DNA of 64,000 nucleotides from Cellulosimicrobium cellulans (GCF_006539945.1 NZ_BJNZ01000019.1:31890-95889), one strand, 5' to 3'; shown: positions 48,657 through 57,139, numbered from the stretch's first letter. Made by a program: numbers and translations. The notes: generated by a model from the sequence alone, not told the origin.

Positions 48657-49715
48657 TCACTGCTTCCCGGTCTCGGCCTGGATCTTCGTCACGAGGCCCT
48701 CGTCGCCGAAGAACGTGTCGTTCGTGGCCGACCAGCCGCCGAAGTCGTCGGCGATGGTGAGGAGCGTCGGGACGGTGGGGAACGGGTCGCTCGGGTCGTT
48801 GGCGCCCTCGACCTCGAAGTCGACGTCCCCGGTCAGCGGACGGAAGCCCACGTGCGCGAACGCCTCCTGGCCCTCGGGCGTGAGGACGAAGTCGAGGTAG
48901 CTCTGCGCCTTCGGGTCGGCGTCGACCGTCACCGCGGCCGGGTTCTCGATGAGGAGCGTCTGGTCCGGGACGACGTAGTCGAACGTCTCGCCGTTCTGCC
49001 GCGCGAGGATCGCCTCGTTCTCGTAGGAGAGCAGGACGTCGCCGGTGCCGGACGTGAAGGCCGTGGTCGCGTCGCGGCCGCTGCCGGGCAGTGCCACGGC
49101 GTTGGTGAAGAACTTCCGCAGGTACTCGGTCGCGTCCTCCTCCGAGCCGCCGTTCGCGATGACGCTGCCCCACCCGGCGAGGATGTTCCAGCGGGCCGAT
49201 CCGGACGAGCCGGGGTTCGGGGTGACGATCTCGACCCCGGGCTGGACGATGTCCTCCCAGCTCTGGATGTTCTTCGGGTTGCCCTCGCGCACCACGAGCA
49301 CGACGACGGACTGGCTGACGATGCCGTTGTTCTCGCCCGCGTTCCAGTCCTCGGCGACGAGGCCCGCGTCGACGAGACGCGTGACGTCGCCCTCGAGGGA
49401 GAAGTGCACGTAGTCGGCCTCCAGGCCGTCGGCGACGGCCCGGCTCTGGTCGCCCGAGGCGCCGTACGACGTCTCCCACGTGACGCCCTGGCCGTCCTCG
49501 GTCTCGCCCCACAGCTCCTGCGCGGCGTCGTTGCCCGCCTTGGGCACGGCGAAGCCGACGAGGGAGAGGGTCGTGGGCTCGACGTCGGATCCCGCGTCGC
49601 CGCTCGCGTCGCCACCGCGGGACCCGTCGACGGCGGTCGGCGCGCAGGCGGTGAGGACCAGGGCGGTGGCTGCCGCGGCAGCCGCGAGGGTGATCGTCGT
49701 CCGGAGGCGTCGCAT
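48657..49715 (-). CDS. sbp: Sulfate-binding lipoprotein
   Basis: 352 residues from ATG 49713-49715. Signal segment with lipobox VLTAC, Cys 24. The sulfate-binding family blocks are present: SLVGFAVPKAGNDAAQELW near 49-67, WETSYGASGDQSRAVADGLEADYV near 79-102, and VTPNPGSSGSARWNILAGWG near 163-182. It leads the sbp-cysTWA operon. No SAM element or Cys-rich leader is seen in the 150 bp upstream; short GTCGAG repeats are seen instead. Confidence 0.95.
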   Translation of the reverse strand: MRRLRTTITLAAAAAATALVLTACAPTAVDGSRGGDASGDAGSDVEPTTLSLVGFAVPKAGNDAAQELWGETEDGQGVTWETSYGASGDQSRAVADGLEADYVHFSLEGDVTRLVDAGLVAEDWNAGENNGIVSQSVVVLVVREGNPKNIQSWEDIVQPGVEIVTPNPGSSGSARWNILAGWGSVIANGGSEEDATEYLRKFFTNAVALPGSGRDATTAFTSGTGDVLLSYENEAILARQNGETFDYVVPDQTLLIENPAAVTVDADPKAQSYLDFVLTPEGQEAFAHVGFRPLTGDVDFEVEGANDPSDPFPTVPTLLTIADDFGGWSATNDTFFGDEGLVTKIQAETGKQ

Positions 49716-49842
49716 GGTGTCGTCCTTCGTCGGGGTCCCGGGATGCCGGGAGCGGGTGGTCGAGCAGGGGGGTGGAGCAGGGGTGGAGCGGGTGACCGAT
49801 CGAGCGATCGGGCGGGACGGCCGGGGCAGTCCGCGCGATACT

Positions 49843-49868
49843 TGACTGTCACGGTCGAGTAAGTCGAG
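49843..49868 (-). promoter_or_regulatory. Repeat cluster upstream of the sulfate operon
   Basis: On the plus strand TGACTGTCA (49843-49851, a palindrome) is followed by GTCGAG-TAA-GTCGAG (a direct repeat near 49854-49868). It sits where the sbp promoter must lie and is likely the site of a sulfur regulator, by inference. Confidence 0.4.
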
Positions 49869-50036
49869 ATTCAAGCGTGGCGTTCCCACGCAGCGAAACC
49901 CCTGACCGACAGGTGGGACGACGTAACGCCACCGTGAACGGGCGGTTCGCGCGGCGCCGAGCGCGCGTACCGCCCCGGCCGTCCGCACGACCTCGCGCTT
50001 CGGTCCCGGCGCGCCTGCTGTGGGACACTGAGGTAC

Positions 50037-51584
50037 GTGGCCCCCCGCGGAGATGGACTTCTCAACCACGACCTCATGCCCGGCGAGAAAGGCCCCCAGG
50101 ACGCCTGTGGCGTCTTCGGTGTCTGGGCGCCCGGCGAAGAGGTCGCCAAGCTCGCCTACTTCGGGCTGTACGCGTTGCAGCACCGAGGTCAGGAGTCGGC
50201 CGGCATCGCCACCAGCAACGGTGAGCAGATCCTGGTCTACAAGGACATGGGACTCGTCTCCCAGGTGTTCGACGAGACGGCCCTCAACGCCCTGACGGGG
50301 CATATCGCCGTCGGGCACTGCCGGTACTCGACCACGGGCGGCGTGACGTGGGAGAACGCGCAGCCGACGCTCGGTGCCACCGCGTCCGGGACCGTCGCGC
50401 TCGGGCACAACGGCAACCTCACCAACTCCGCGGAGCTCGTCAACCTCGTCGCGGAGCGCTACGGGAACCAGCGCCGCGGCGAGCTCGCGCGCGGCAACAC
50501 CACGGACACGGCGCTCGTCACCGCGCTCCTCGCGGGCGACGCCGACCACACGCTCGAGGCCACGGCGCTCGAGGTCCTCCCGCGCCTGCGCGGCGCCTTC
50601 TCGCTCGTCTTCATGGACGAGCGCACCCTCTACGCCGCGCGCGACCCGCAGGGCGTGCGCCCCCTCGTCCTCGGTCGGCTCGAGCGCGGCTGGGTCGTGG
50701 CGAGCGAGACGCCGGCGCTCGACATCGTCGGCGCGTCGTTCGTGCGCGAGGTCGAGCCCGGCGAGCTCATCGCGATCGACGCGGACGGCCTGCGCTCCCA
50801 GCGCTTCGCGCCCGCCGAGCGCGCGGGCTGCGTCTTCGAGTACGTCTACCTCGCGCGCCCCGACACCACGATCAACGGCCGCTCCGTGCACGCCGCCCGC
50901 GTCGAGATGGGCCGCCAGCTCGCGCGCGAGCACTCCGTCGAGGCCGACCTCGTCATCCCCGTCCCCGAGTCCGGCACGCCTGCCGCCGTGGGCTACGCCG
51001 CCGAGTCGGGCATCCCGTTCGGTCAGGGGCTGACCAAGAACGCGTACGTCGGACGCACGTTCATCCAGCCGTCGGACACGCTGCGCCAGCTCGGCATCCG
51101 GCTCAAGCTGAACCCGCTGCGCGACGTCATCCGCGGCAAGCGTCTCGTCGTCGTCGACGACTCGATCGTGCGCGGCAACACGCAGCGCGCGCTCATCCGC
51201 ATGCTGCGCGAGGCCGGGGCGGCGGAGGTGCACGTGCGCATCAGCTCGCCGCCGGTGAAGTGGCCGTGCTTCTACGGCATCGACTTCGCCTCCCGTGCCG
51301 AGCTCATCGCCAACGGCCTCTCGCCCGACGAGATCGGGCAGTCGCTCGGCGCCGACAGCCTCGGCTACATCTCGACCGAGGGCATGATCTCGGCGACCGA
51401 GCAACCGTCGTCCCAGCTCTGCACGGCGTGCTTCACGGGCAAGTACCCCATCGAGCTGCCGCCCGACGACCAGCTCGGCAAGCACCTCCTCGAGCAGGCC
51501 GAGCTTCCGCTCGGCGCGCCGGAGGACGGGCTGCGCAGCCTGTCGGTGACCGCCGGCGGGGCCGGCGCGCTCCAGCACCCGTGA
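50037..51584 (+). CDS. purF: Amidophosphoribosyltransferase
   Basis: 515 residues from GTG 50037; GACACT (50024-50029) is 7 nt upstream, fitting a leaderless mRNA. A 23-residue propeptide precedes the catalytic Cys 24 (DACGVFGVWAPGE). The PRPP motif VVVDDSIVRGNT is near 369-380. Cys residues in AGCVFEYVY, WPCFYGIDF and LCTACFTGKYP match the 4Fe-4S ligands of the Bacillus-type enzyme. Known reaction: first step of purine synthesis, PRPP plus glutamine to phosphoribosylamine. It is followed by purM. Confidence 0.97.
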   Translation: MAPRGDGLLNHDLMPGEKGPQDACGVFGVWAPGEEVAKLAYFGLYALQHRGQESAGIATSNGEQILVYKDMGLVSQVFDETALNALTGHIAVGHCRYSTTGGVTWENAQPTLGATASGTVALGHNGNLTNSAELVNLVAERYGNQRRGELARGNTTDTALVTALLAGDADHTLEATALEVLPRLRGAFSLVFMDERTLYAARDPQGVRPLVLGRLERGWVVASETPALDIVGASFVREVEPGELIAIDADGLRSQRFAPAERAGCVFEYVYLARPDTTINGRSVHAARVEMGRQLAREHSVEADLVIPVPESGTPAAVGYAAESGIPFGQGLTKNAYVGRTFIQPSDTLRQLGIRLKLNPLRDVIRGKRLVVVDDSIVRGNTQRALIRMLREAGAAEVHVRISSPPVKWPCFYGIDFASRAELIANGLSPDEIGQSLGADSLGYISTEGMISATEQPSSQLCTACFTGKYPIELPPDDQLGKHLLEQAELPLGAPEDGLRSLSVTAGGAGALQHP

Positions 51585-51660
51585 GCTCAGCCCTGAGCCC
51601 GACCCGAGACCACCAGCACCACCGGCGCGAGCGCCGCGAGACCTCCTTGGAGCCGACACC

Positions 51661-52794
51661 GTGACTGCCGACTCGCCCCAGACGGGCCTCACCTACGCCG
51701 CCGCGGGCGTCGACACCGAGGCCGGTGACAAGGCCGTCGAGCTCATGAAGGACGCCGTGCGCCGTACCCACGGGCCGCAGGTCCTCGGCGGCGTGGGCGG
51801 CTTCGCGGGGCTCTACGACTTCTCCGAGGTCGCGACCTACCGCCGCCCCCTGCTCGCGACGTCGACCGACGGCGTGGGCACCAAGGTCGCGATCGCCCAG
51901 GCCCTCGACGTGCACGACACGATCGGCTTCGACCTCGTCGGCATGGTCGTCGACGACATCGTCGTGGTCGGCGCCAAGCCGCTGTTCATGACGGACTACA
52001 TCGCGTGCGGCAAGGTCGTGCCGGAACGCATCGCGGGCATCGTCCGCGGCATCGCGGCGGCCTGCGAGGTCGCGGGCACCGCGCTCGTGGGTGGCGAGAC
52101 GGCCGAGCACCCGGGTCTTCTCGGCGCGGACGAGTACGACGTCGCCGGTGCCGCCACGGGGGTCGTCGAGGCCGACCGGTTGCTGGGCCCGGACCGGGTG
52201 CGCGAGGGCGACGTGCTCGTCGCCATGGCCTCGTCGGGTCTGCACTCGAACGGGTACTCGCTCGTGCGGGCCGTGCTCAAGCACGCCGGCTGGGGCCTCG
52301 AGCGCCACGTGGACGAGCTCGGGCGCACGGTCGGCGAGGAGCTCCTCGAGCCCACGCGCGTGTACGCGAGCGACTGCCTCGCGCTGGCCGCCGACGACGC
52401 CGCACAGGTCCATGCGTTCACGCACGTCACCGGCGGCGGGCTCGCCGCGAACCTCGCGCGCGTCCTGCCCGCCGGGCTCGTCGGGGTCGTGGACCGCGCG
52501 AGCTGGGACGTCCCGCCGGTGTTCCGCCTCGTGCGCGAGCTGGGTGGCGTGCCGCGCGGCGACCTCGAGAACACGCTCAACCTCGGCGTCGGCATGGTCG
52601 CGGTGGTCGGTGCCGACGGCGTCGACGCCGCGCTCGCGCGCTGCGCCGCGCTCGGCGTGCCCGCGTGGGTGCTGGGCACGGTCGAGGCCTTCGACCCGGC
52701 GGCCGCCACCGACGTCGCGGACGGCGACCTCGTCGCGGGAACCAAGGGCGTGCAGGCGGGCGCCGTGCGCCTCGTCGGCGACTACCGCGCCTGA
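51661..52794 (+). CDS. purM: Phosphoribosylformylglycinamidine cyclo-ligase
   Basis: 377 residues from GTG 51661. TYAAAGVDTEAGDKAVELMK near 11-30, LATSTDGVGTKV near 65-76, and GETAEHPG near 145-152 (ATP and substrate sites) are present, then SSGLHSNGYSLVR near 197-209 and THVTGGGLAANLAR near 258-271. Length fits the family (about 345-380). Known reaction: FGAM to AIR in purine synthesis. It follows purF by 76 bp, the usual actinobacterial pair. Confidence 0.97.
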   Translation: MTADSPQTGLTYAAAGVDTEAGDKAVELMKDAVRRTHGPQVLGGVGGFAGLYDFSEVATYRRPLLATSTDGVGTKVAIAQALDVHDTIGFDLVGMVVDDIVVVGAKPLFMTDYIACGKVVPERIAGIVRGIAAACEVAGTALVGGETAEHPGLLGADEYDVAGAATGVVEADRLLGPDRVREGDVLVAMASSGLHSNGYSLVRAVLKHAGWGLERHVDELGRTVGEELLEPTRVYASDCLALAADDAAQVHAFTHVTGGGLAANLARVLPAGLVGVVDRASWDVPPVFRLVRELGGVPRGDLENTLNLGVGMVAVVGADGVDAALARCAALGVPAWVLGTVEAFDPAAATDVADGDLVAGTKGVQAGAVRLVGDYRA

Positions 52795-52944
52795 CCACTG
52801 ACGTCCCGGGCGGGGCGGCACCTGCCGACCCGCTCGGGGGAGGCCGCTCCCCGGCCGAGCGCGATGACGTCATGGCGCGACGACCGTGCGGAGGCCTCGG
52901 GGCGAGCGGGCCGGTGCGTGAGTGCGCACGGGTCACGAACGACC

Positions 52945-52978
52945 GCGCCGTCGCCTGCCCGGGGGCAGGCGACGGCGC
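52945..52978. terminator. Terminator after purM, shared with the DUF3073 gene
   Basis: GCGCCGTCGCCTGCCC (52945-52960) pairs with the reverse-complementary GGGCAGGCGACGGCGC (52963-52978). It lies between convergent genes. Confidence 0.8.
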
Positions 52979-53036
52979 AGTCGAGGTCGAGACGCTTCCG
53001 CGGCAGACCGCGGCGATGAAAGGTGGTCGACGACCG

Positions 53037-53246
53037 TCAGCGGTCGTCGGACCAGTCGTTGTAGCGCTGGTCGTAGCGCTCGAGGTCGTCCGACGACTCG
53101 GCGCCGAAGCGCGAGTCCGTCACGACATCCGTGTGGCTGTGACCGGTGAGCTCTTGCTCGAGCGCACTGTAGTTCGTCTCGGGGCTGTAGTACTTCAGCG
53201 CGCGAGCGACCTTGGTCTGCTTTGCCTTCTGACGGCCGCGGCCCAT
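53037..53246 (-). CDS. DUF3073 protein
   Basis: 69 residues from ATG 53244-53246. The start MGRGRQKAKQTKVARALKYY, then SPETNYSALEQELTG and the acidic C-terminus with SDDLERYDQRYNDW, are the DUF3073 pattern found across actinobacteria. The basic front and acidic end suggest a small nucleic-acid or ribosome-associated protein; no function is established. A TTGGAC/TACACC promoter with a 16-bp spacer is visible upstream on the minus strand near 53305-53335. Confidence 0.9.
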   Translation of the reverse strand: MGRGRQKAKQTKVARALKYYSPETNYSALEQELTGHSHTDVVTDSRFGAESSDDLERYDQRYNDWSDDR

Positions 53247-53654
53247 GGCTCCGACCCCCTCAACGTAGAAGCGGGGCGGCAACGTACTCAGACGTGCGGC
53301 CCCGGGGTGTAGTTTCGTCTGTTCAGGGTCCAACGGTACATGCTCGGGGCCTATTCCATCCACTCAGAAGACCGTGGCGGGCCGCGGACGTGCCTACCGT
53401 CACACAGTCTCCACGAGCAGGGGTACGGGGCCGCGTCGCGCGAGGCGCGGCGTGCGGCCGAGGAGCCCGGTCCCGCACGCCTCGTAAGCCGCACGAGCGC
53501 CTATCCGGCCGATCCGACCATAGGCGGCCTAATTCACCCGTCCGTCAAGTCGCCCGAAATCCGCATGCTGCGACAATGGAGGGTACTGGCGTCGTGCTGT
53601 CGTCGTGATCCGGGGTATCTGCCGGACCAGCGCGTACCAGGAGGAGGTGTCGTG
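53247..53654. other. 408-bp intergenic region between divergent DUF3073 and bldC genes
   Basis: No gene is supported. It holds the DUF3073 promoter (minus strand), an inverted repeat CGCCTAT/ATAGGCG (53498-53526) and an AT-richer stretch CCTAATTCACC near 53528-53538. The bldC leader with AGGAGG (53642-53647) closes it. A long regulated leader is usual for bldC. Confidence 0.5.
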
Positions 53655-53867
53655 ATGTCCATGCACGGAGAGTCCGAGGTTCTGCTCACGCCCGCCGAGG
53701 TCGCCAGCCTGTTCCGCGTCGACCCCAAGACGGTCACCCGCTGGGCGAAGGCGGGCAAGCTCTCGTCGATCCGTACGCTCGGCGGGCACCGCCGGTACCG
53801 GGAGTCCGAGGTGCGGGCGCTGCTCGGCGCCGCCAGCGAGCCCGCAGAGGGCACCGACAAGTCCTGA
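53655..53867 (+). CDS. bldC: BldC-family MerR-like developmental regulator
   Basis: 70 residues from ATG 53655 with AGGAGG (53642-53647) 7 nt upstream. Nearly all of it is a MerR-type winged helix: LTPAEVASLFRVDPKTVTRW near 10-29 and KLSSIRTLGGHRRYRESEVRALL near 34-56. Length and sequence are very close to Streptomyces BldC (68 residues). Known role: binding as head-to-tail oligomers on tandem repeats to time development; in unicellular actinobacteria the role is less clear. Confidence 0.95.
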   Translation: MSMHGESEVLLTPAEVASLFRVDPKTVTRWAKAGKLSSIRTLGGHRRYRESEVRALLGAASEPAEGTDKS

Positions 53868-53967
53868 GCCGACCGCGCGCCGCGCCGCCGGCACGGCGGG
53901 CGCGACGGATCGGCCGGGCACGAGAAGTGACCCCGGCGCCGACCGGGGGGAGCGCTCGTCCGCGAGG

Positions 53968-54276
53968 CTACGAGCGCCGGCGCAGGATCGCCGCCGTGAC
54001 GAGTGCGACGCCGGCCACGACGGCACCCAGCAGCAGCTTGACGTTGCGCGACCGGTCGGGGTCCTCCTCGGGCAACCCGCCACCGGTGAGGAACGCACCC
54101 GTGTCCGAGGCCGCCTGCTTGGCCTGCTGGGCCGCCGCCTTCGCCTGGACGCGCGGGTCCAGCCGGGTCGTGAGCTCGTCGATCGTCCCTGCGAGCTCGG
54201 CGCGCGTGCGCGCGATCTCGTCCTCGAGCTGGGACTGGGACAGCGGGGGCACCGAGGCCCCGTCGGTTCCGCTCAC
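53968..54276 (-). CDS. DUF3618 protein
   Basis: 102 residues from GTG 54274-54276, whose bases overlap the holin-like stop. SQLEDEIARTRAELAGTIDELTTRLDP near 15-41 is the DUF3618 helical signature. One C-terminal membrane helix (LLLGAVVAGVALVTAAIL near 81-98) with an RRR end anchors it. It usually stands beside a holin-like membrane protein, as here. Cell-envelope role unknown. Confidence 0.88.
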   Translation of the reverse strand: MSGTDGASVPPLSQSQLEDEIARTRAELAGTIDELTTRLDPRVQAKAAAQQAKQAASDTGAFLTGGGLPEEDPDRSRNVKLLLGAVVAGVALVTAAILRRRS

Positions 54277-54695
54277 GGGCGCAGTCCTTCCTTGATGGTC
54301 GCCACGTCTTCCTTGATGCTGTCGACGGCTCCGGTCGGGGTCGGCGGGACGCCGCGCTGGAGCTGCTTGACGCCGACGAACGCGAGCGTACCGGCGACGA
54401 GCACGAGGACGAGGCCGACGATCAGCGCGGCGAGCCACAGCGGCATGACGGTCGCGAGACCTTCCATCGCCGAGTGGAGGAGGAAGCCGAGGCCGTAGAG
54501 GACGAGCACCCCGCCCACGACGAGCAGGCCGATGCCGATGCCGGCGTGCTTGGCCTTCGTGGTGAGCTCGGCCTTCGCGAGCGCGATCTCGGACCGGACG
54601 AGGCGCGTGGCCTGCTCGGACAAGCGCTCCACGAGCTGTCCGACCGTCGGCTTCTGCTCCTCGGGCGGGATGCGCCCGTCGATCCAGTCGCTCAT
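54273..54695 (-). CDS. Phage-holin-family (Phage_holin_3_6-like) membrane protein
   Basis: 140 residues from ATG 54693-54695 with GGAGAG upstream. A cytoplasmic amphipathic N-terminus (GQLVERLSEQATRLVRSEIALAKAEL) precedes two membrane helices (GIGIGLLVVGGVLVLYGLGFLL and WLAALIVGLVLVLVAGTLAFV). Despite the name this is a housekeeping actinobacterial protein rather than evidence of a prophage. It is coupled to the DUF3618 gene by a 4-nt overlap. Confidence 0.88.
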   Translation of the reverse strand: MSDWIDGRIPPEEQKPTVGQLVERLSEQATRLVRSEIALAKAELTTKAKHAGIGIGLLVVGGVLVLYGLGFLLHSAMEGLATVMPLWLAALIVGLVLVLVAGTLAFVGVKQLQRGVPPTPTGAVDSIKEDVATIKEGLRP

Positions 54696-54816
54696 CTCTC
54701 CGCCTTTCCGCAGGTGACCCCACCACTCAACCGGCACCCGGGTCGGCGCGCAACTCCCCGCGGGCCGGTGCCGGACGCGGAGGGGGAGCCGTGCGAGACC
54801 CTCGCCGAGATGCAGA

Positions 54817-54847
54817 AGACCCCCGCCCGGATCCCGGGCGGGGGTCT
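54817..54847 (-). terminator. Intrinsic terminator of the tRNA cluster
   Basis: AGACCCCCGCCCG (54817-54829) and CGGGCGGGGGTCT (54835-54847) form a 13-bp stem just after tRNA-Phe on the minus strand, with T-rich sequence (TCTTCT) following. Confidence 0.85.
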
Positions 54848-54853
54848 CTTCGG

Positions 54854-54926
54854 TGGCTCCGACCGGCGTCGATCCGGTGACCTTTCGATTTTCAGTCGAA
54901 CGCTCTACCAACTGAGCTACAGAGCC
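54854..54926 (-). tRNA. tRNA-Phe (GAA)
   Basis: 73 nt on the minus strand. Acceptor GGCTCTG pairs with CGGAGCC. The D-arm has AGCTCAGTTGGTAGAGC, the anticodon loop CTGAAAA has GAA, and the T-arm has GGATCGACGCC. CCA is not encoded. Last of three tRNAs in the cluster. Confidence 0.96.
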
Positions 54927-54976
54927 ATGGGGGAAGAGCCCGGCCGGCCGATGCCGACCGGGCTCTTCGCCTCACG

Positions 54977-55050
54977 CGACCCTGACGGGACTTGAACCCG
55001 CGACCTCCGCCGTGACAGGGCGGCGCGCTAACCAACTGCGCTACAGGGCC
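54977..55050 (-). tRNA. tRNA-Asp (GTC)
   Basis: 74 nt on the minus strand. Acceptor GGCCCTG/CAGGGTC (one G-U pair), D-arm AGCGCAGTTGGTTAGCGC, anticodon stem CGCCC around loop T-GTC-AC, and T-arm GCGGGTTCAAGTCCCGT. Middle gene of the cluster. Confidence 0.96.
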
Positions 55051-55213
55051 TTGCTGTTCTTCGCGAGACACACCCTAACACCAGAGCACCCGGTGGTTTT
55101 CACCAGTGAACCTGGTGGTGTGGTGGCCCGCTTTCGAACCGAGAGGATCGTACCGTACCGATGAGCCGATCCGTAAATCCGCTGGTGGCCACCGGTCCCG
55201 GCGAGATCTCGCG

Positions 55214-55286
55214 TACCCCCAACGGGATTCGAACCCGTGCTACCGCCGTGAAAGGGCGGGGTCCTAGGCCGCTAGACGATGGGGGC
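55214..55286 (-). tRNA. tRNA-Glu (TTC)
   Basis: 73 nt on the minus strand. Acceptor GCCCCCA/TGGGGGT, D-arm TCTAGCGGCCTAGGA, anticodon TTC in CGCCCTTTCACGGCG, and T-arm ACGGGTTCGAATCCCGT. First gene of the cluster, order Glu-Asp-Phe, a common actinobacterial arrangement. Confidence 0.96.
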
Positions 55287-55411
55287 TCAGGAACGTGCGC
55301 CAGTGTACAGCGGCGGGACCGTGGCTTCCCGGTCGACGTCGCGGCCGGGGCGGTGGTGCGCCTGCCGCCGGGGCGGTGCTGCTCGTGCCGTGGACGGGGG
55401 AGGATGGTCGC

Positions 55412-55765
55412 GTGGTGGAGATGACGCGGGCCGAGTTCGAGGACGCCGTGCGGGACGGGCTCGACCTCGTCCCCGAGGACCTCGCGGCGCAGATGGACAA
55501 CGTCGTGGTGCTCGTCGAGGACGACGCGCCCGCCGACGACCCCGACCTCCTGGGGCTCTACGAGGGCGTCCCCCTCACGGAGCGGGACCACATGTGGGCG
55601 GCGGGTGCCCTGCCCGACCGCATCACGATCTTCCGCAACCCGACGCTCGCGATCTGCGAGACGCGCGAGGACGTGGTCGAGGAGGTGGCGGTGACGGTCG
55701 TCCACGAGATCGCGCACCACTTCGGCATCGACGACGACCGGCTGCACGAGCTCGGCTGGGACTGA
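55412..55765 (+). CDS. Small zinc metallopeptidase-like protein (zincin, PF06262 type)
   Basis: 117 residues. GTG 55412 is preferred because GAGGAT (55400-55405) lies 6 nt upstream; GTG 55415 and ATG 55421 are in frame. VVHEIAHHFGIDDDRLHELGW at the C-terminus contains the HExxH zinc motif, and ITIFRNPTLAICETREDVVEEVAV precedes it. These match the minimal gluzincin family of about 110-130 residues. Substrate unknown. It is divergent from the tRNA cluster. Confidence 0.9.
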   Translation: MVEMTRAEFEDAVRDGLDLVPEDLAAQMDNVVVLVEDDAPADDPDLLGLYEGVPLTERDHMWAAGALPDRITIFRNPTLAICETREDVVEEVAVTVVHEIAHHFGIDDDRLHELGWD

Positions 55766-55805
55766 GCCCGGGCGGCGCACGGGTGCCGCTCGCTACGATC
55801 GGCTG

Positions 55806-56123
55806 GTGACGACGAGCGCCGCGAGCGATCCCCGGCACGACGGCGCGCACGACCACGAGGCCGTCGCGCGCCTGCTCCACGCGCTCGCCGACCCGAGCCG
55901 GCTCGCGATCGTGCACCTGCTCACCGGCGCCGAGCGGCGCGTCGTCGACCTCACGCGCGAGCTCGGGCTCGCCCAGTCGACGGTCTCCGCGCACCTGACG
56001 ACCCTGCGCGAGGTGGGCGTGGTCGCCGTCCGGCGCGAGGGGCGCTCGTCCTGGTACCGGCTCGTCCGGCCGGAGGTCGCGCACCTGCTCGCCGACGCGG
56101 AGCACGTCGCGCTCGCTCCCTGA
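55806..56123 (+). CDS. ArsR/SmtB-family metal-responsive repressor
   Basis: 105 residues from GTG 55806; TACGAT (55794-55799) lies 6 nt upstream, leaderless. A His/Asp-rich N-terminus (HDGAHDHEAVAR) is followed by LLHALADPSRLAIVHLLTGAERRVVDLTRELGLAQSTVSAHLTTLREVGVV, the ArsR winged helix. The classical alpha-3 Cys motif is absent, so metal binding would use other residues such as the N-terminal His. It precedes a CDF exporter that it very likely represses. Confidence 0.92.
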   Translation: MTTSAASDPRHDGAHDHEAVARLLHALADPSRLAIVHLLTGAERRVVDLTRELGLAQSTVSAHLTTLREVGVVAVRREGRSSWYRLVRPEVAHLLADAEHVALAP

Positions 56124-56163
56124 CCCTGCGCGGCGACGTGCCCCGCGGCGTGGTCGGGATGGC

Positions 56164-56206
56164 ATTCATCGTCGATCACCGATATCATCGTCATTGAACG
56201 ATGAAT
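56164..56206 (+). promoter_or_regulatory. Operator and promoter of the CDF exporter
   Basis: ATTCATCGT (56164-56172) and ACGATGAAT (56198-56206) form a 9-bp inverted repeat around TATCAT (56183-56188), a good -10. AT-rich context. The upstream ArsR protein is the obvious ligand; binding is inferred. Confidence 0.6.
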
Positions 56207-56215
56207 GGAGGGGTC

Positions 56216-57139
56216 ATGGGAGCCGGGCACGACCACGGCGCGGGGGGTGCCGCGCCCGACCACCGCGCGCGGCTCGCGGTCGCCTTCGGGATCACCGCGA
56301 CGATCCTCGTCGCGCAGGCCGTCGGGGCGGTCCTCACGGGGAGCCTCGCGCTCCTCACGGACACGGCGCACATGCTCACCGACGTGACGGGGCTGGCCGT
56401 GGCGCTCGTCGCCGCGTCGCTCGTGCTCCGGCCGGCGACCAAGCGCCGCACCTGGGGCTTTCGCCGCGTCGAGGTGCTCGCGGCCCTCGCGCAGGCGGCG
56501 CTCCTCCTCGCGGTCGGCACGTACGCCGTCGTCGAGGGTGTCCGGCGGCTGTTCTCGCCGCCGGACGTGCCCTCCTCGGAGCTCCTCTTCTTCGGGATCG
56601 TCGGCCTCGTCGGCAACGTCGTCGCGATCGCCGTCCTCGCCTCCGGGCGCCGTGCGAACCTCAACCTGCGCGCGGCGTTCCTGGAGGTCGTCAACGACGC
56701 CCTGGGGTCGGTCGGGGTGATCGTGGCCGCCGTCGTCATCGCGACGACCGGGTACCAGCAGGCGGACGCGATCGCCGGCCTGTTCATCGCGCTCCTCATC
56801 GTCCCTCGTGCCTTCCGCCTCCTGCGCGAGGCGACGGCCGTGCTCATGGAGTTCACGCCGGAAGGGTTGGACCTCGACGACGTCCGGGCGCACATCCTCT
56901 CGCTCGACCACGTCGAGGACGTGCACGACCTCCACGCGTCCACCGTCGCGACGGGACTGCCGACCATCTCGGCGCACGTCGTCGTCGACGACGCGTGCTT
57001 CCGCGACGGGCACGCGCTCGAGATCACGGAGCGGGTCCGCTCGTGCGTCGCGCACCACTTCCCGGTCTCGGTCGAGCACTCGACGTTCCAGCTCGAGACG
57101 GCCGCCCTGCGCGACCGCGAGGCGCACGGCCACGCCTGA
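56216..57139 (+). CDS. Cation diffusion facilitator (zinc/cobalt/cadmium exporter)
   Basis: 307 residues from ATG 56216 with GGAGGGG upstream; an ATG 15 nt earlier is in frame but poorer. A His-rich start (GHDHGAGG) precedes six helices. TM2 has LTDTAHMLTDVTGLAV with the HxxxD pair. In TM5 the usual His of HxxxD is Glu (AAFLEVVNDALGS). A cytoplasmic ferredoxin-like domain ends the protein (VHDLHASTVATGLPTISAHVV near 240-260). Known role: proton-coupled export of divalent metal. Control by the ArsR protein next door is inferred. Confidence 0.94.
   Translation: MGAGHDHGAGGAAPDHRARLAVAFGITATILVAQAVGAVLTGSLALLTDTAHMLTDVTGLAVALVAASLVLRPATKRRTWGFRRVEVLAALAQAALLLAVGTYAVVEGVRRLFSPPDVPSSELLFFGIVGLVGNVVAIAVLASGRRANLNLRAAFLEVVNDALGSVGVIVAAVVIATTGYQQADAIAGLFIALLIVPRAFRLLREATAVLMEFTPEGLDLDDVRAHILSLDHVEDVHDLHASTVATGLPTISAHVVVDDACFRDGHALEITERVRSCVAHHFPVSVEHSTFQLETAALRDREAHGHA

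Noticed and set aside
49871..50224. Short frames on both strands between sbp and purF
   Set aside because: They have no start signals and overlap the purF 5' end; the spacing fits a leaderless purF.
54273..54695. Holin-family protein as a sign of a prophage
   Set aside because: The neighbours are DUF3618, tRNAs and housekeeping genes. This family is chromosomal across actinobacteria and no phage structural gene is present.
54854..55286. tRNA cluster as an integration site for a mobile island
   Set aside because: No integrase gene and no direct repeat of a tRNA 3' end is seen nearby.
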